Positions 7,913 through 20,456 of a DNA stretch of 64,000 bases are shown here, piece by piece. Where the stretch lies: contig PBKD01000005.1 in assembly GCA_002722055.1 (NCBI GenBank), positions 1-64,000 of the forward strand, written 5' to 3'. The DNA comes from Rhodospirillaceae bacterium. GTDB taxonomy: Bacteria > Pseudomonadota > Alphaproteobacteria > SHVP01. Within the stretch, counting starts at the first letter, position 1, and each line of letters starts with the position of its first letter. The notes beneath the pieces were generated by a model. It made no database searches and was not told the DNA's origin. It saw nothing but the letters and a program-made list of their open reading frames with translations. The translations under genes and the position numbers were made by a program.

Positions 7913-9087
7913 GTGATTCAAAGATAAGCAGCTATACAATGAATTTTGGTCCTCAACACCCTGCAGCTCATGGTGTTTTGAGACTTGTTTTAGAGTTAGA
8001 TGGAGAAATTGTTGAAAGAGCTGATCCTCACATAGGGTTACTTCATCGTGGAACAGAAAAGTTGATTGAAAATAAAACTTATCTTCAAGCTTTACCTTAT
8101 TTTGATAGGTTGGATTATGTTGCTCCAATGAATCAGGAACATGCATTTGTTCTTGCTGCTGAGAAATTATTAAAATTAGAAGTACCTAGTCGTGCAAAAT
8201 ATATAAGGGTTATTTTTGATGAAATTGGTAGACTGTTAAATCATTTGCTTAATATTACGACACAGGCAATGGATGTAGGTGCAATAACGCCAAGTCTTTG
8301 GGGCTTTGAAGAACGAGAAAAGTTAATGGAATTTTATGAAAGGGCATGTGGAGCACGTTTGCATGCAGCTTATTATCGTGTTGGTGGAGTTCACCAGGAT
8401 CTTCCTGATGGTCTTTTTGAAGACATACTTGAGTTTTGTAAACATTTTCCAAAATTGATTGATGATTTAGAAGGCCTGCTTACGGATAACAGAATATTTA
8501 AACAAAGAAATGTGGATGTAGGAATTATTTCTCCTGAAGATGCTTTAGACTGGGGTTTTTCAGGAGTAATGTTAAGGGGATCAGGGGTGCCATGGGACTT
8601 AAGAAAATCTCAGCCATATGAAATATATGAGGAATTAGATTTTGATATTCCAGTAGGAAAAAATGGCGATTGTTATGATAGGTATTTGGTAAGAATTGAA
8701 GAGATGAAGCAAAGTTTGAGTATTATAAATCAATGTATAAAAACTATACCCAAGGGACCAATAATAGTTCAAAACAATAAATTTTCTCCTCCGAAAAGAG
8801 GACAGATGAAGAGATCTATGGAGGCTTTAATTCATCATTTCAAATTATATACTGAAGGTTTTAAGGTCCCTCCTGGTGAGACATATACCGCTGTGGAAGC
8901 TCCTAAGGGCGAATTTGGAGTTTACATTATTTCTGATGGAACTAATCAACCATATAGATGTAAAATTAGGGCACCGGGTTATGCTCATCTTCAGGCAGCT
9001 GACTATATGTCAAAAGGTTATATGCTTGCAGATACAGTAGCGATTATTGGAAGTATGGATGTTGTTTTTGGTGAGATAGATAGATGA
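7909..9087 (+). CDS. nuoD: NADH-quinone oxidoreductase subunit D
   Basis: 392 residues; the 49-kDa subunit, related to the large subunit of NiFe hydrogenases, forming the quinone-binding cavity with NuoB. The early [13 protein letters not shown] segment holds the quinone-site His, and GLLHRGTEK and the C-terminal end [11 protein letters not shown] are typical. Start ATG 7909 overlaps the nuoC stop, and the stop overlaps nuoE. Confidence 0.95.
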   Translation: MSDSKISSYTMNFGPQHPAAHGVLRLVLELDGEIVERADPHIGLLHRGTEKLIENKTYLQALPYFDRLDYVAPMNQEHAFVLAAEKLLKLEVPSRAKYIRVIFDEIGRLLNHLLNITTQAMDVGAITPSLWGFEEREKLMEFYERACGARLHAAYYRVGGVHQDLPDGLFEDILEFCKHFPKLIDDLEGLLTDNRIFKQRNVDVGIISPEDALDWGFSGVMLRGSGVPWDLRKSQPYEIYEELDFDIPVGKNGDCYDRYLVRIEEMKQSLSIINQCIKTIPKGPIIVQNNKFSPPKRGQMKRSMEALIHHFKLYTEGFKVPPGETYTAVEAPKGEFGVYIISDGTNQPYRCKIRAPGYAHLQAADYMSKGYMLADTVAIIGSMDVVFGEIDR

Positions 9088-9701
9088 CAGTTAACAGAAA
9101 ACCAGCATCTAGTGAACATCAACCTAAAGAGTTTTCTTTTACAAAAGATAATTACGAATTAGCAATAAAAGAATTGAGTAAATATCCTGAAAATAGAAAA
9201 GCTTCTGCAGTCATCCCACTATTAGATATAGCACAAAGACAAAATTCTAATTGGTTACCAATAGCCGCCATTAATTATGTTGCAGATTTATTAGAGATGC
9301 CAAGAATTAGGGCATACGAAGTTGCCACTTTTTATACGATGTATAATTTAGCTCCGGTAGGTGAAAATCTTATTCAGATTTGTACAACTACACCCTGTGC
9401 ATTAAGAGGTTCTAAAGACATAGTTGATGTTTGTAAGAAAAGGTTAAACATTAATTTTGGAGAAACAACATCGGATAATAAGTTTACTTTACTAGAAGTC
9501 GAATGTCTTGGAGCTTGTGTTAACGCACCAGTCGCATGGATTGGAGATGAGTATTACGAGGATCTCTCAAAAGAATCGATGGACTCAATAATTGATCAGC
9601 TTAAAAAAGGCGATCTTAAATTATCCCCCGGATCTCAAATTGGTAGGAATGGAAGTATGCCTATGGGGCAGAGAAATTCACTTTTAGACGAAGGAAAATA
9701 A
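9084..9701 (+). CDS. nuoE: NADH-quinone oxidoreductase subunit E
   Basis: 205 residues; the 24-kDa thioredoxin-fold subunit with the [2Fe-2S] cluster N1a. The four ligands appear as C-x4-C in [11 protein letters not shown] and C-x3-C in CLGACVNAP. It forms the NADH-oxidising module with NuoF and NuoG. It overlaps nuoD by four bases. The C-terminal 30 residues or so are Gly/Ser/Lys-rich and probably unstructured. Confidence 0.95.
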   Translation: MTVNRKPASSEHQPKEFSFTKDNYELAIKELSKYPENRKASAVIPLLDIAQRQNSNWLPIAAINYVADLLEMPRIRAYEVATFYTMYNLAPVGENLIQICTTTPCALRGSKDIVDVCKKRLNINFGETTSDNKFTLLEVECLGACVNAPVAWIGDEYYEDLSKESMDSIIDQLKKGDLKLSPGSQIGRNGSMPMGQRNSLLDEGK

Positions 9702-9705
9702 AAAA

Positions 9706-11013
9706 TTGTTAAAAGACAAAGATAGAATATTTACAAACTTATACGGCCTTCAAGAATGGGATATTCATGGGGCAGAAGCCAGAGGAGACTGGGATAATAC
9801 CAAAGCTTTGATTGAAATGGGTTCAGATAAAATAATTGAAATAATAAAAGATTCTGGACTTCGAGGTAGGGGTGGAGCAGGTTTTCCTACTGGTCTAAAA
9901 TGGTCATTTATGCCTAAAGAATCGGATGGAAGACCTCATTATTTGGTGGTTAATGCTGATGAGGGTGAGCCAGGTACATGTAAAGATAGGGATATAATGA
10001 GAAATGATCCTCATAAATTACTTGAAGGTTGTTTGTTGGCTGGTTTTGCTATGGGTGCTCATGTAGCATATATTTACATTAGGGGTGAGTTTATAAATGA
10101 AGCCAGAAGGCTTGAGTCAGCAATTATTTCTGCTCAAAAGAATGGTTATTTGGGTAAAAATGCTTGTGGGAGCGGTTGGGATTTTAATATTTATGTGCAT
10201 AGAGGTGCTGGGGCATATATATGTGGTGAAGAAACGGCTTTAATTGAAAGCCTAGAAGGTAAAAAAGGCCAGCCAAGATTAAAACCACCATTTCCAGCAA
10301 ATATGGGTCTATGGGGCTGTCCAACAACTGTTAATAATGTTGAGAGTATTGCCGTAGTACCAACAATACTTAGAAGAGGCAGTAGCTGGTTTTCTGGCCT
10401 AGGGAGACCTAAAAATTCAGGAACAAAGGTTTTTTGTATTTCTGGTCATGTTAACTCACCTTGTAATGTAGAAGAAGAAATGGGAATTCCGCTTAAAGAA
10501 TTAATTGAAAGGCATGCTGGGGGAGTTCGAGGAGGCTGGGATAATTTAAAGGCCATTATTCCAGGTGGTTCCTCCGTTCCAATGATACCCAAGAGTATTT
10601 GTGATACCGTTCTAATGGATTTCGATTCGCTTTCTTCTGTTAAATCTGGTCTAGGAACTGCAGCTGTTATAGTTATGGACAAATCCACAGATCTGATATC
10701 ATCAATTGCAAGGTTATCAAAGTTTTATATGCATGAAAGTTGTGGCCAATGTACTCCCTGTAGAGAGGGAACTGGTTGGATGTGGCGTGTCATGAAAAGA
10801 CTTGAAAAAGGAGATGCTGATTTAGAAGAGATAGACACATTATTAGACGTAGCTAGTCAAGTTGAGGGCCATACAATTTGTGCCCATGGTGATGCAAGTG
10901 CTTGGCCAATCCAAGGTTTAATTCGTCACTTTAGGAGCGAAGTTGAAGAGAGAATAATTAATTTTAAGAAACAGGATATTGAGTCAATCAATAATCCAAA
11001 AAGAGCAGCTTAA
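9706..11013 (+). CDS. nuoF: NADH-quinone oxidoreductase subunit F
   Basis: 435 residues; the 51-kDa subunit that binds NADH and FMN and carries [4Fe-4S] cluster N3. Visible are the glycine-rich [16 protein letters not shown] (NADH), [13 protein letters not shown] and [17 protein letters not shown] (FMN), and the cluster motif [10 protein letters not shown] with a distal Cys in GHTICAHGD. The start is TTG 9706, five bases after nuoE, with AAGGAAAA just upstream; no in-frame ATG comes before the conserved region. Confidence 0.95.
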   Translation: MLKDKDRIFTNLYGLQEWDIHGAEARGDWDNTKALIEMGSDKIIEIIKDSGLRGRGGAGFPTGLKWSFMPKESDGRPHYLVVNADEGEPGTCKDRDIMRNDPHKLLEGCLLAGFAMGAHVAYIYIRGEFINEARRLESAIISAQKNGYLGKNACGSGWDFNIYVHRGAGAYICGEETALIESLEGKKGQPRLKPPFPANMGLWGCPTTVNNVESIAVVPTILRRGSSWFSGLGRPKNSGTKVFCISGHVNSPCNVEEEMGIPLKELIERHAGGVRGGWDNLKAIIPGGSSVPMIPKSICDTVLMDFDSLSSVKSGLGTAAVIVMDKSTDLISSIARLSKFYMHESCGQCTPCREGTGWMWRVMKRLEKGDADLEEIDTLLDVASQVEGHTICAHGDASAWPIQGLIRHFRSEVEERIINFKKQDIESINNPKRAA

Positions 11014-11023
11014 GAGATAATAT

Positions 11024-13090
11024 ATGCCTAAAATAAAAATAAATGATCAAGAGGTTAATGTTGAAAATGGAATAACTATTCTACAAGCATGCGAGTCAAT
11101 TGGCATTGAGATACCCAGGTTTTGTTATCACGAAAAACTTGCTATTGCCGGCAATTGTCGAATGTGTTTGGTAGAGATGGAAAAATCTCCTAAACCTATC
11201 GCTTCTTGTGCAATGCCTGTAACAGATGGAATGGTAATAACTACAAATAGTCCATTAGTTAAGAAGGCAAGAAATGGTGTAATGGAGTTTTTATTGATTA
11301 ATCATCCTCTTGATTGTCCAATTTGTGATCAAGGAGGTGAGTGTGATCTTCAAGATCAGGCGATGTCTTATGGCCGAGATAAAAATAGATTTAGTGAAAA
11401 TAAAAGAGCAGTTAAAGATAAAAATTTAGGGCCTCTAATTAAAACAGTTATGACTAGATGTATTCATTGCACAAGGTGCGTGAGATTTGCTCAAGATGTT
11501 GCAGGTGTTTCAGAATTAGGTGCAACTGGAAGGGGAGAAGAAATGGAAATTGATACATTTATTGAAAAAACCATTTCTTCCGAATTATCTGGCAATATAA
11601 TTGATCTTTGTCCCGTAGGAGCATTAACTTCGAAACCTTATGCATTTGAAGCTAGATCATGGGAGTTGTCAAAGACAGAGACTATTGATATTCACGATGC
11701 TCTAGGAAGTAATATCAGGGTTGATACAAGAGGAAGAGAAGTTAAAAGAGTTCTTCCTAGAATAAATGAAGAAATTAACGAGGAATGGATATCTGACAAA
11801 ACAAGATTTGCATATGATGGTCTTGGTTGTAAAAGGTTGGATAGACCTTGGGTGAAAAAAAATAATAAACTCGTTGAATCTGAATGGTCAGATGCATTTG
11901 ATGTTATAGCAAAAAAAATTCAGAACACTGAGTCTAACAAAATTGCTGCAATTGTAGGTGATCTAGCAGACTGTGAGTCTATTTTTTCTCTAAAAAAACT
12001 TTTTAATATTATTGGATCACCACATACTGACTGCAGGCAGGATGGAAGTGTTATTGATTCATCTTTTAGAGGTAGTTATATATTCAATTCAGAAGTTTGT
12101 GGAATTGATAAAGCAGATTTTATTTTATTAGTAGGTTGTGACCCTAGATGGGAAGCTCCTATATTGAATAGTAGAATAAGAAAGAGATATTTAACTGGAG
12201 ATCTTGATGTAGCTTTAATTGGTTCATTGCCTAATAGGGAAAATGGACTTACTTATCCCTATTCAGATTTAGGTTCTGATCCAAGCGTTTTAAATGAAAT
12301 TGCATCTGGAAAGCATGAAATAACTAATAAAATTAATTCAGCAAATTTTCCAATGATTATTATTGGAAATTCAGCGGTATGTCGACCAGACTCATCAGCA
12401 ATTATTTTTAGAATTAGAGAAATATCAGAAAAATATAATATAGTAAGAGGTGATTGGAATGGTTTTAATTTTATGAGCTCTGTAGCATCGAGGGTAGGTG
12501 CTTTAGACCTTGGTTTTGTTCCAGGTCAGGGAGGTTATGATTTTAACTCAATTATTGAAAACAGCGAAAATGGAAATCTTGATATAGTTTATCTATTAGG
12601 AGCAGATGAATTTTCTGTAGATAAACTCACAAATAGTTTTGTTATTTATCAAGGTCATCATGGAGATATAGGAGCAAGGAATGCTGATGTAATTCTCCCC
12701 GGTGCTGCTTATACTGAAAAAAATGCAACTTATGTTAACTTAGAAGGTAAAGTTCAAAGAGCATTAAAAGCAACATTTCCACCTAATGAAGCTAGAGAAG
12801 ATTGGACAATAATTCGAGCTCTCTCAAGTGTAATAAATTCCCCTCTACCTTTTAATAATTTAGTAGAGTTAAGGAGTTTAATGGAAAATGAACATCCTAT
12901 TTTTTCCAAAATAGATTTATTTCAACCCCAAGAATGGAAAGAATTTGGTATAGATGGAGCAATCAATAAAAAGTCACTCGGTTTTTCAATTAGAGATTTC
13001 TATATGACTAACCCAATAACTAGAGCTTCTCATACCATGGGTTTATGTAAAAATGAATATGAAAAGAGAATTAAAAGTATAAATAGTTGA
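11024..13090 (+). CDS. nuoG: NADH-quinone oxidoreductase subunit G
   Basis: 688 residues; the 75-kDa subunit, carrying an electron chain of Fe-S clusters. Cys34, Cys45, Cys48 and Cys62 bind [2Fe-2S] N1b; the H-x3-C-x2-C-x5-C set in [14 protein letters not shown] binds N5; CIHCTRC with a later LCPVGAL binds N4. The rest is a molybdopterin-oxidoreductase-like domain lacking the molybdenum site function, as in all complex I. Start ATG 11024, ten bases after nuoF. Confidence 0.95.
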   Translation: MPKIKINDQEVNVENGITILQACESIGIEIPRFCYHEKLAIAGNCRMCLVEMEKSPKPIASCAMPVTDGMVITTNSPLVKKARNGVMEFLLINHPLDCPICDQGGECDLQDQAMSYGRDKNRFSENKRAVKDKNLGPLIKTVMTRCIHCTRCVRFAQDVAGVSELGATGRGEEMEIDTFIEKTISSELSGNIIDLCPVGALTSKPYAFEARSWELSKTETIDIHDALGSNIRVDTRGREVKRVLPRINEEINEEWISDKTRFAYDGLGCKRLDRPWVKKNNKLVESEWSDAFDVIAKKIQNTESNKIAAIVGDLADCESIFSLKKLFNIIGSPHTDCRQDGSVIDSSFRGSYIFNSEVCGIDKADFILLVGCDPRWEAPILNSRIRKRYLTGDLDVALIGSLPNRENGLTYPYSDLGSDPSVLNEIASGKHEITNKINSANFPMIIIGNSAVCRPDSSAIIFRIREISEKYNIVRGDWNGFNFMSSVASRVGALDLGFVPGQGGYDFNSIIENSENGNLDIVYLLGADEFSVDKLTNSFVIYQGHHGDIGARNADVILPGAAYTEKNATYVNLEGKVQRALKATFPPNEAREDWTIIRALSSVINSPLPFNNLVELRSLMENEHPIFSKIDLFQPQEWKEFGIDGAINKKSLGFSIRDFYMTNPITRASHTMGLCKNEYEKRIKSINS

Positions 13091-13091
13091 A

Positions 13092-14105
13092 ATGGAAAAT
13101 TTTTTTATTAATTTTATATATCCTTTAATAATTATATTAGCTCAAGTTTTAGCAGTGGCTTTACCTGTTGCCATTTCTGTTGCATTTCTTGTTTGGTTTG
13201 AAAGAAAAGTAATTGCAGCAATGACATTAAGGCGAGGTCCAAATGTTGTTGGTCCGTGGGGTTTGCTTCAATCATTTGCTGATTTCTTAAAATTATTTCT
13301 TAAAGAAACAATCATACCCACAGGTGCAAGTAGAGTAGTATTTTTAGCCGCACCAGTTTTAACATTTATATTAGCTTTTCTTGCTTGGGCTGTCATACCT
13401 TTTGCTCCAGGTTGGGTTATATCCGACTTAAATGTAGGGGTACTATTTTTATTTGCAGTTTCATCTCTTGGTGTTTATGGAATAGTAATGGCTGGATGGG
13501 CCAGTAATTCTCGTTATCCATTTTTGGGTGCATTGAGATCTGCTGCACAGATGGTTTCATATGAAGTTTCTATGGGTTTTGTAATTGTTACCGTGTTATT
13601 GGTTGTAGGTTCTTTAAACTTATCAAGTATTGTTGAAGCACAAAAAACTGTATGGTTTGCTATTCCTTTGTTTCCTATGTTTGTAATATTTTTTATTTCT
13701 GCTTTAGCGGAAACAAATAGGCATCCTTTTGATCTTCCAGAAGCTGAAGCCGAATTGGTTGCGGGATATCAGGTCGAATACTCTGCTGTGCCTTTTGTAT
13801 TATTTTTCTTAGGAGAATATGCAAATATGATTCTTATGAGTGCAATGACTGCAGTTTTGTTTCTTGGAGGGTGGCTTCCGCCATTTGATATAGCTCCATT
13901 TAATTGGTTACCTGGTCCTATCTGGTTTGTATTGAAAATTACATTTCTTCTTTTTTTATTTATATGGGTACGTGCAACCTTTCCTCGATATAGATATGAC
14001 CAGCTAATGAGATTAGGCTGGAAAATTTTTCTTCCCTTTTCTCTTGTTTGGGTTGTTTTAACTGCAGGTTTTTTATTGTTTTTTGATTTATTACCAAACT
14101 CGTAA
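13092..14105 (+). CDS. nuoH: NADH-quinone oxidoreductase subunit H
   Basis: 337 residues with about eight membrane helices; the membrane subunit that closes the quinone chamber and joins the two arms. The conserved [25 protein letters not shown] near the start (about residues 33-57), [23 protein letters not shown] with its acidic channel residues, and [13 protein letters not shown] are diagnostic. It starts one base after the nuoG stop. Confidence 0.95.
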   Translation: MENFFINFIYPLIIILAQVLAVALPVAISVAFLVWFERKVIAAMTLRRGPNVVGPWGLLQSFADFLKLFLKETIIPTGASRVVFLAAPVLTFILAFLAWAVIPFAPGWVISDLNVGVLFLFAVSSLGVYGIVMAGWASNSRYPFLGALRSAAQMVSYEVSMGFVIVTVLLVVGSLNLSSIVEAQKTVWFAIPLFPMFVIFFISALAETNRHPFDLPEAEAELVAGYQVEYSAVPFVLFFLGEYANMILMSAMTAVLFLGGWLPPFDIAPFNWLPGPIWFVLKITFLLFLFIWVRATFPRYRYDQLMRLGWKIFLPFSLVWVVLTAGFLLFFDLLPNS

Positions 14106-14118
14106 TTTGGAGAATGTG

Positions 14119-14607
14119 ATGTCTTATATAGAACAAAGAATCAAATCTTTTTTACTCATTGAGCTTGTTAGAGGTCTGATTTTAACTTTTAAATATATGT
14201 TTAAGAAAAAAACTACTATTAATTATCCTTTTCAAAAGGGGCACTTAAGTCCCCGATTTAGAGGTGAACATGCTTTAAGAAGGTACCCAAATGGTGAAGA
14301 GAGGTGTATAGCTTGTAAGTTGTGTGAGGCAGTTTGTCCAGCCCAGGCAATTACTATTGAAGCAGAACCAAGAGAAGATGGTTCAAGAAGAACCACAAGA
14401 TATGATATAGATATGACTAAGTGTATTTATTGTGGTTTTTGCCAAGAAGCATGTCCAGTTGATGCTATTGTTGAGGGGCCTAACTATGAGTTTGCATCTG
14501 AAAGCAGGGAAGAGCTATTTTATAATAAGGAAAAACTTCTTGCAAATGGTGATAGGTGGGAAAGTCAAATTGCTAGAAATTTAGAAAAAGACTCTCTCTA
14601 TAGGTAA
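14119..14607 (+). CDS. nuoI: NADH-quinone oxidoreductase subunit I
   Basis: 162 residues; the ferredoxin-like subunit with clusters N6a and N6b, leading electrons to N2. Two C-x2-C-x2-C-x3-CP motifs are seen: [12 protein letters not shown] and [12 protein letters not shown]. The frame is open upstream to an ATG at 14083 inside nuoH, but ATG 14119 (MSYIEQRIK) has TTGGAGAA before it and gives the standard alphaproteobacterial N-terminus. Confidence 0.95.
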   Translation: MSYIEQRIKSFLLIELVRGLILTFKYMFKKKTTINYPFQKGHLSPRFRGEHALRRYPNGEERCIACKLCEAVCPAQAITIEAEPREDGSRRTTRYDIDMTKCIYCGFCQEACPVDAIVEGPNYEFASESREELFYNKEKLLANGDRWESQIARNLEKDSLYR

Positions 14608-14629
14608 ATATTTTTAGAAAGTTAATTTA

Positions 14630-15244
14630 ATGATCATTCAGTCGATAGCTTTTTATATTTTTGCAGGCATAATTATTGCCTCTGCTATTATGGTCATTTC
14701 TGCAAAAAATCCAGTTCATTCAGTTCTCTTTTTGATATTAGCCTTTTTTAACGGTGCTGGGTTGTTTGTTCTCGTTGGTGCAGAATTTCTGGCTATGATT
14801 ATGGTAATTGTGTATGTTGGTGCAGTAGCAGTTCTGTTCATGTTTGTAGTGATGATGTTAGATATAAACTTTGTAGAATTAAGGCAAGGTTTTCTTCAAT
14901 ATTTACCTATTGGTTTATTAATTGGTTTGATTTTATTAGTAGAGCTTATTCTGATTTTATCAAGTCAATTTGAGGATCCACAAATACTGGCTGTTAGTTC
15001 ATTGCCTATTCCACCAATAGAAGAAGTTGAAAATACTAAAGCCCTAGGGAATGTACTTTATACAAAATATATATACCTTTTTCAATCTGGAGGTTTGATT
15101 TTATTAACAGCTATGATAGGTGCTATTGTTCTAACTTTAAGATCAAGACCAGGAATAAAAAAACAAGTAATTGCTAAACAAGTATCTAGAAAAAGAGAAG
15201 ACTCAGTTGAAATAAAAAAAGTTACTCCTGGGGCAGGTGTTTAA
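14630..15244 (+). CDS. nuoJ: NADH-quinone oxidoreductase subunit J
   Basis: 204 residues with about five membrane helices. This membrane-arm subunit lies between NuoH and the antiporter-like subunits; its third helix undergoes a shift in catalysis. The segment [25 protein letters not shown] (about residues 55-80) is characteristic, ending in the conserved Gly/Val-rich helix. The Lys/Arg-rich last 30 residues are cytosolic. Its stop shares one base with the nuoK start. Confidence 0.94.
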   Translation: MIIQSIAFYIFAGIIIASAIMVISAKNPVHSVLFLILAFFNGAGLFVLVGAEFLAMIMVIVYVGAVAVLFMFVVMMLDINFVELRQGFLQYLPIGLLIGLILLVELILILSSQFEDPQILAVSSLPIPPIEEVENTKALGNVLYTKYIYLFQSGGLILLTAMIGAIVLTLRSRPGIKKQVIAKQVSRKREDSVEIKKVTPGAGV

Positions 15245-15552
15245 TGGAAATAGGAATTACTCATTATCTCTCAGTTGGAGCTATACTTTTTACTATTGGC
15301 GTATTTGGAATATTTCTAAACAAGAAAAATGTTATTATTATTTTAATGTCTATAGAGTTAATTTTATTAGCTGTAAATATTAATTTAATTGGATTTTCTG
15401 CTCATTTGGGAGACTTAACTGGTCAAGTGTTCGCCATGTTTGTTCTTACAGTAGCAGCAGCTGAAGCTGCAATAGGTCTTGCTATTTTAGTAATTTATTT
15501 CAGGAATAGAGGAAATATTGATGTGGAAAATCTCAATATTATGAAAGGGTAG
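15244..15552 (+). CDS. nuoK: NADH-quinone oxidoreductase subunit K
   Basis: 102 residues, three membrane helices; the MrpC-like subunit. The two buried glutamates of the proton path are visible in [13 protein letters not shown] (second helix) and [13 protein letters not shown] (third helix). The ATG shares its first base with the nuoJ stop (TAATG), indicating translational coupling. Confidence 0.95.
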   Translation: MEIGITHYLSVGAILFTIGVFGIFLNKKNVIIILMSIELILLAVNINLIGFSAHLGDLTGQVFAMFVLTVAAAEAAIGLAILVIYFRNRGNIDVENLNIMKG

Positions 15553-15555
15553 ATT

Positions 15556-17487
15556 TTGTTATATATCTCTATTGTTTTTCTTCCTGGATTAGCAGCTCTT
15601 ACAGCTGGGGTTTTTTCTCGTATATTAGGCCATGGATTTGTAATGTTTATTACAAGTTTGTCAGTTTCTATAAGTTCAATTTTGTCTTTTTATGTTTTTC
15701 TAAAATTGATTTTTAGCCATAAGATAATTAACGAAAACATAACAATATTGGAATGGATAAATTCGGGAGATTTGAGTTTTTCTTGGTCAATAATGGTTGA
15801 TACTTTAACAATCGTGATGTTTGTTGTTGTAACTTCTGTATCTGCTTTAGTTCATTGGTATTCATTTGGTTACATGAAGAAAGATCCTCATAAAGCTAGG
15901 TTTTTTACCTATTTATCATTATTCACTTTTGCAATGTTAATGTTAGTTTCATCTGATAATTTTGTTCAATTATTTTTTGGATGGGAAGGGGTTGGACTAT
16001 GTTCATACTTACTTATAGGATTTTGGTTCAAAAAACCCTCTGCTAATGCAGCTGCCATTAAGGCTTTTATTGTAAACAGAGTTGGGGATTTTGGTTTTGC
16101 TCTAGGTATTATGGCTATTTTTCTATTTTTTAACTCAGTTACCTACGAAAATGTTTTTAATCAAGCTGTAAACTTTGAAGGAAAAAAGTTTCTATTTCTT
16201 AGCATGAATTTAGATATCCTAACAGTAATCACTATGCTTCTTTTTATTGGAGCTATGGGTAAATCAGCACAATTTTTATTACATACTTGGTTACCAGATG
16301 CAATGGAGGGTCCTACTCCTGTTTCTGCTTTAATTCATGCAGCTACAATGGTTACTGCAGGTGTTTTTATGGTTGTAAGGTGCTCTCCGTTATTTGAGTA
16401 TGCTCCTTTTACCTTGAATTTTATAACCTTAACTGGTGCAATTACTGCTTTTTTTGCTGCTAGTGTTGCTATAGTTCAAAATGACATTAAAAGAGTAATT
16501 GCCTATTCTACTTGTAGTCAGTTGGGTTACATGTTCATTGCTGTGGGTTTGTCAGCTTATTCAGCTGCAATCTTTCATTTATTTACTCATGCCTTTTTTA
16601 AAGCATTATTATTTCTTGCATCTGGTTCTGTCATACATGCTGTGTCCGATGAGCAAGATATGAGAAAGATGGGTGGTTTATATACTCTGTTACCTATTAC
16701 TTACTTGATGGTTTGGATTGGTTCTTTAGCTTTGGCAGGTATTCCAATTTTTTCAGGCTTTTTCTCCAAGGACCTAATTATAGAAATTGCATATGCAGGT
16801 TCTTCTTCGATATCTAACTTTGCCTTTTGGATGGCCTTATTTGCTGCTTTCTTAACAGCTTTCTATTCATGGCGTCTAATATTCATGACATTTCATGGAA
16901 AAACCCGTATAGAAAAATCTGTTATGTCTCATGTGCATGAGGCTCCTTTCTCAATGAGTATTCCAATGATACTTTTAGCTATGGGAGCAATTTTCTCAGG
17001 TATTCTATGTGTTGGAGTAATGACAGGTCATCATAACTCTGAATTTTGGGGAAACTCGCTTTTTGTATTGGCCGGAAGAGATCTGATCGAAGCGGCACAT
17101 GATTTACACTTTAGTTTAAAAATTTTACCCGTAATAATTTCTATTTTAGGTATTTTGTTAGCATGGTATTTTTATATTTATAAGATTAATATACCTAAAA
17201 TTATAGCAAATGCTAATCAACCACTTTATTTATTTTTACTAAATAAATGGTATTTTGATGAAATGTATAATTACCTTATTGTCAATCCTAGTAGGTGGCT
17301 AGGATATTTTCTATGGAAAAAAGGTGATGAAACAGTAATAGATGGTATCGGGCCTGATGGTTTTTCTGCAATGATAAATGGTATATCTAAAAAAATAGCA
17401 CTTCTTCAGAGTGGACTATTATATCATTATGCATTTGTTATGCTAGCTGGTGTTGTATTGTTTGTATCATGGTTTTTATTGGTGTAG
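15556..17487 (+). CDS. nuoL: NADH-quinone oxidoreductase subunit L
   Basis: 643 residues; the distal antiporter-like proton pump with the long lateral helix. The motifs [19 protein letters not shown] (key Glu), the [27 protein letters not shown] segment (key Lys/His residues) and the C-terminal amphipathic stretch near residue 540 are visible. Start TTG 15556, three bases after nuoK; no ATG occurs before the first helix, so a TTG start is required. Confidence 0.95.
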   Translation: MLYISIVFLPGLAALTAGVFSRILGHGFVMFITSLSVSISSILSFYVFLKLIFSHKIINENITILEWINSGDLSFSWSIMVDTLTIVMFVVVTSVSALVHWYSFGYMKKDPHKARFFTYLSLFTFAMLMLVSSDNFVQLFFGWEGVGLCSYLLIGFWFKKPSANAAAIKAFIVNRVGDFGFALGIMAIFLFFNSVTYENVFNQAVNFEGKKFLFLSMNLDILTVITMLLFIGAMGKSAQFLLHTWLPDAMEGPTPVSALIHAATMVTAGVFMVVRCSPLFEYAPFTLNFITLTGAITAFFAASVAIVQNDIKRVIAYSTCSQLGYMFIAVGLSAYSAAIFHLFTHAFFKALLFLASGSVIHAVSDEQDMRKMGGLYTLLPITYLMVWIGSLALAGIPIFSGFFSKDLIIEIAYAGSSSISNFAFWMALFAAFLTAFYSWRLIFMTFHGKTRIEKSVMSHVHEAPFSMSIPMILLAMGAIFSGILCVGVMTGHHNSEFWGNSLFVLAGRDLIEAAHDLHFSLKILPVIISILGILLAWYFYIYKINIPKIIANANQPLYLFLLNKWYFDEMYNYLIVNPSRWLGYFLWKKGDETVIDGIGPDGFSAMINGISKKIALLQSGLLYHYAFVMLAGVVLFVSWFLLV

Positions 17488-17489
17488 AT

Positions 17490-19004
17490 ATGACATCTTG
17501 GCCAATTTTATCAATAATTACTTTTTTGCCTCTGGTTGGTGCAGCATTTATTTTATTTATTAGAGGTGATGAAAAAACTGTAGCCAGAAATGCAAAATAC
17601 CTAGCTTTATGGACAACAATAATTACATTTATTTTGTCCTTAATTCTTTGGCTAAGATTTGATAAATCAACTGCTGAATTCCAGTTTGTAGAAAAGACTA
17701 GTTGGTTATCAGAAAATATTTCATATCACATGGGTATTGATGGTATATCACTATTATTTATAATTTTATCTACATTTCTGATGCCAATTTGTATTTTGGC
17801 AAGCTGGGTTTCAATTAAATCAAGAGTAAAAGAATACATGATTGCATTTTTAGTAATTGAAACTGCAATGATAGGAGTTTTTTCAGCTTTAGATTTTTTA
17901 GTTTTTTATATTTTTTTCGAGGGTGGCTTAATTCCAATGTTTTTAATAATTGGAATATGGGGCGGATCAAACAGAATATATGCTACTTTTAAGTTTTTTC
18001 TTTATACTCTAATTGGTTCATTATTGATGTTAGTTGCTGTTATTGTAATGTATTTTCAAGCAGGTACTACTGACATTCCGTCATTAATGGCTTTTAATTT
18101 TGATTTTACTCTCCAAAAGTGGTTATGGATTGCATTTTTTGCTTCTTTTGCTGTAAAAATTCCCATGTGGCCGGTTCATACATGGCTTCCAGATGCACAT
18201 GTAGAAGCACCTACTGCAGGTTCTGTTATTCTTGCTGCTGTTTTACTTAAAATGGGTGCTTATGGCTTTCTTCGTTTTTCTATTCCTATGCTTCCAAATG
18301 CAACAGAATATTTTACTCCTCTAGTTTTCGTTTTAAGTGTAATAGCAATAATATATGCTTCTTTTGTAGCACTAAGACAAGTAGATATGAAAAAATTAGT
18401 GGCTTATTCCTCTATTGCACATATGGGGTTTGTTACTTTAGGAATATTTACTTTTACTCAGCAAGGTATTGAGGGTGGTTTATTTCAAATGATTAGTCAT
18501 GGGCTAATTTCTGGTGCATTATTTCTTTGTGTAGGTGTAATTTATGATAGAATGCACACAAGGCTTATTGATAACTATGGTGGTTTAGTTAATAGGATGC
18601 CAAAGTACGCATTTCTATTTCTATTATTCACTTTAGCAAATGTAGGTTTACCGGGCACAAGTGGTTTTATAGGTGAGTTTTTAGTTCTTGTTGGTATTTT
18701 TAAAATAAATATATGGGTTGCGGTTTTTGCAACTACTGGCGTGGTTCTAAGTGCCGCATATGCATTAAGTTTATATAGAAGGGTTATCTTTGGTGACCTT
18801 ATCAAACTAGAATTAAAAGAAATTCTTGATTTAAATAAAAGGGAGGTATTAATACTTCTTCCGCTTGCCATAGCTATAATTACATTTGGTATTTATCCTG
18901 AACCGCTTTTGTCTGTGATGCATTCTTCTGTAGAAAATTTAATTTATCAAAATTCTCTTGCATTAGATCTTACAATCAACCAAAACTTTGCTGGAAATAG
19001 GTAG
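17490..19004 (+). CDS. nuoM: NADH-quinone oxidoreductase subunit M
   Basis: 504 residues, about 14 membrane helices; the second antiporter-like proton pump. [17 protein letters not shown] (catalytic Glu), [22 protein letters not shown] and [15 protein letters not shown] are family signatures. An in-frame ATG at 17469 lies inside nuoL; ATG 17490 (MTSWPILSI), two bases after the nuoL stop, gives the N-terminus usual in Alphaproteobacteria. Confidence 0.94.
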   Translation: MTSWPILSIITFLPLVGAAFILFIRGDEKTVARNAKYLALWTTIITFILSLILWLRFDKSTAEFQFVEKTSWLSENISYHMGIDGISLLFIILSTFLMPICILASWVSIKSRVKEYMIAFLVIETAMIGVFSALDFLVFYIFFEGGLIPMFLIIGIWGGSNRIYATFKFFLYTLIGSLLMLVAVIVMYFQAGTTDIPSLMAFNFDFTLQKWLWIAFFASFAVKIPMWPVHTWLPDAHVEAPTAGSVILAAVLLKMGAYGFLRFSIPMLPNATEYFTPLVFVLSVIAIIYASFVALRQVDMKKLVAYSSIAHMGFVTLGIFTFTQQGIEGGLFQMISHGLISGALFLCVGVIYDRMHTRLIDNYGGLVNRMPKYAFLFLLFTLANVGLPGTSGFIGEFLVLVGIFKINIWVAVFATTGVVLSAAYALSLYRRVIFGDLIKLELKEILDLNKREVLILLPLAIAIITFGIYPEPLLSVMHSSVENLIYQNSLALDLTINQNFAGNR

Positions 19005-19010
19005 GTAAAT

Positions 19011-20456
19011 ATGCAATATAATGATGTTCCAAACTTTCTTCCAGCTTTACCAGAAATATTTATGTCAGTAATCTGTATGGTATTACTTATTTTTGGTGTT
19101 TTTAAAGGTAATAAAAGTACATATCTAATTTCATGGCTTGTTATTTTAAGTTTATTTCTTACCTCTTTATTTTGTATATTAGGTCCAAAAGATGAAATAA
19201 TTTTCTCAAATATTTTTATAGTAGATGACTTTTCTATTTTTTCAAAAGTTTTAATTATTATTGGTGCTATTGCCGCATTAGCAATGTCGTTAAGTTACAT
19301 TAGAAACGAGGGTATGGAAAAATTTGAATACCCTATCCTGATAATGCTTTCAACCTTGGGTATGATGATGATGGTATCAGCTAATGATTTAATATCATTA
19401 TATGTTGGTCTAGAGTTGCAGAGTTTAGCATTATATGTTTTGGCTGCATTTAAAAGGGATACGCTTAAATCATCAGAAGCTGGTTTAAAATATTTTGTTT
19501 TGGGTGCGCTTTCATCTGGTATGCTCCTATATGGTGCTTCTTTAATTTATGGTTTTAGTGGAACTACAAATTTTGAGACAATTCAAGCAATGTTTGACTC
19601 AAATAATGAACCTTCTTTAGGTATAATTGTTGGTATAGTTTTTATAATATCAGCAATGGCATTCAAGGTTTCAGCAGTTCCGTTTCATATGTGGACACCT
19701 GATGTATATGAAGGATCAACAACATCAGTAACAGCATTTTTATCAATGGCTCCAAAGGTGGCTGCAATGGCCTTATTTATTAGATTAGTATATGTTCCAT
19801 TCTATGGCCTTGTACCAGAATGGCAACAAGTAGTTATATTAATTTCTGCTGCATCGATGGTTATTGGGTCCTTGGCAGCTATTAGGCAAACAAATATTAA
19901 ACGATTGATGGCCTATAGTTCAATTGGTCACATGGGTTTTGCGCTTTTGGGACTCTCAGCTGGAACACAACAAGGTGTTGAGAGTGTCCTTATTTATATG
20001 TTTATTTATTTATTTATGAATATTGGTGTATTTGTAGTTATTTTATCAATGAGAGTTAATGGAGTTATGGTGGAAAATATAAATGATCTCTCTGGTCTAG
20101 GAAAAAATAATCCATTTTTAGCTATTATTTTTGGAATTTTAATGTTCTCATTAGCAGGTATACCTCCATTAGCTGGTTTTTTTGGTAAATTTTATGTCTT
20201 TCTTGCTGCTGTCGATAGTGGTTTATATATTCTTTGCGTAATTGGTGTGATTTCTAGTGTGATAGGTGCTTTTTATTACCTAAGAATTGTAAAAATAATG
20301 TATTTTGATGATCCTGTGGATATATTTGAGAAACCTAATAGTGCTTCTATGATTTCTTTATTAAGTATCAGCGGTATTTTTACAATATTTTTTATAGTTG
20401 CTCCAACACCTTTAATTTCATGGGCACATCATGCCGCGTCATCAATTATTCAGTGA
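19011..20456 (+). CDS. nuoN: NADH-quinone oxidoreductase subunit N
   Basis: 481 residues; the third antiporter-like proton pump and last gene of the nuo set. YVGLELQSLALYVLAAFKR (catalytic Glu), FHMWTPDVYEGSTTSVTAFLS and KRLMAYSSIGHMGFALLG are recognisable. Its stop overlaps the probable GTG start of birA, so the operon continues. Confidence 0.95.
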   Translation: MQYNDVPNFLPALPEIFMSVICMVLLIFGVFKGNKSTYLISWLVILSLFLTSLFCILGPKDEIIFSNIFIVDDFSIFSKVLIIIGAIAALAMSLSYIRNEGMEKFEYPILIMLSTLGMMMMVSANDLISLYVGLELQSLALYVLAAFKRDTLKSSEAGLKYFVLGALSSGMLLYGASLIYGFSGTTNFETIQAMFDSNNEPSLGIIVGIVFIISAMAFKVSAVPFHMWTPDVYEGSTTSVTAFLSMAPKVAAMALFIRLVYVPFYGLVPEWQQVVILISAASMVIGSLAAIRQTNIKRLMAYSSIGHMGFALLGLSAGTQQGVESVLIYMFIYLFMNIGVFVVILSMRVNGVMVENINDLSGLGKNNPFLAIIFGILMFSLAGIPPLAGFFGKFYVFLAAVDSGLYILCVIGVISSVIGAFYYLRIVKIMYFDDPVDIFEKPNSASMISLLSISGIFTIFFIVAPTPLISWAHHAASSIIQ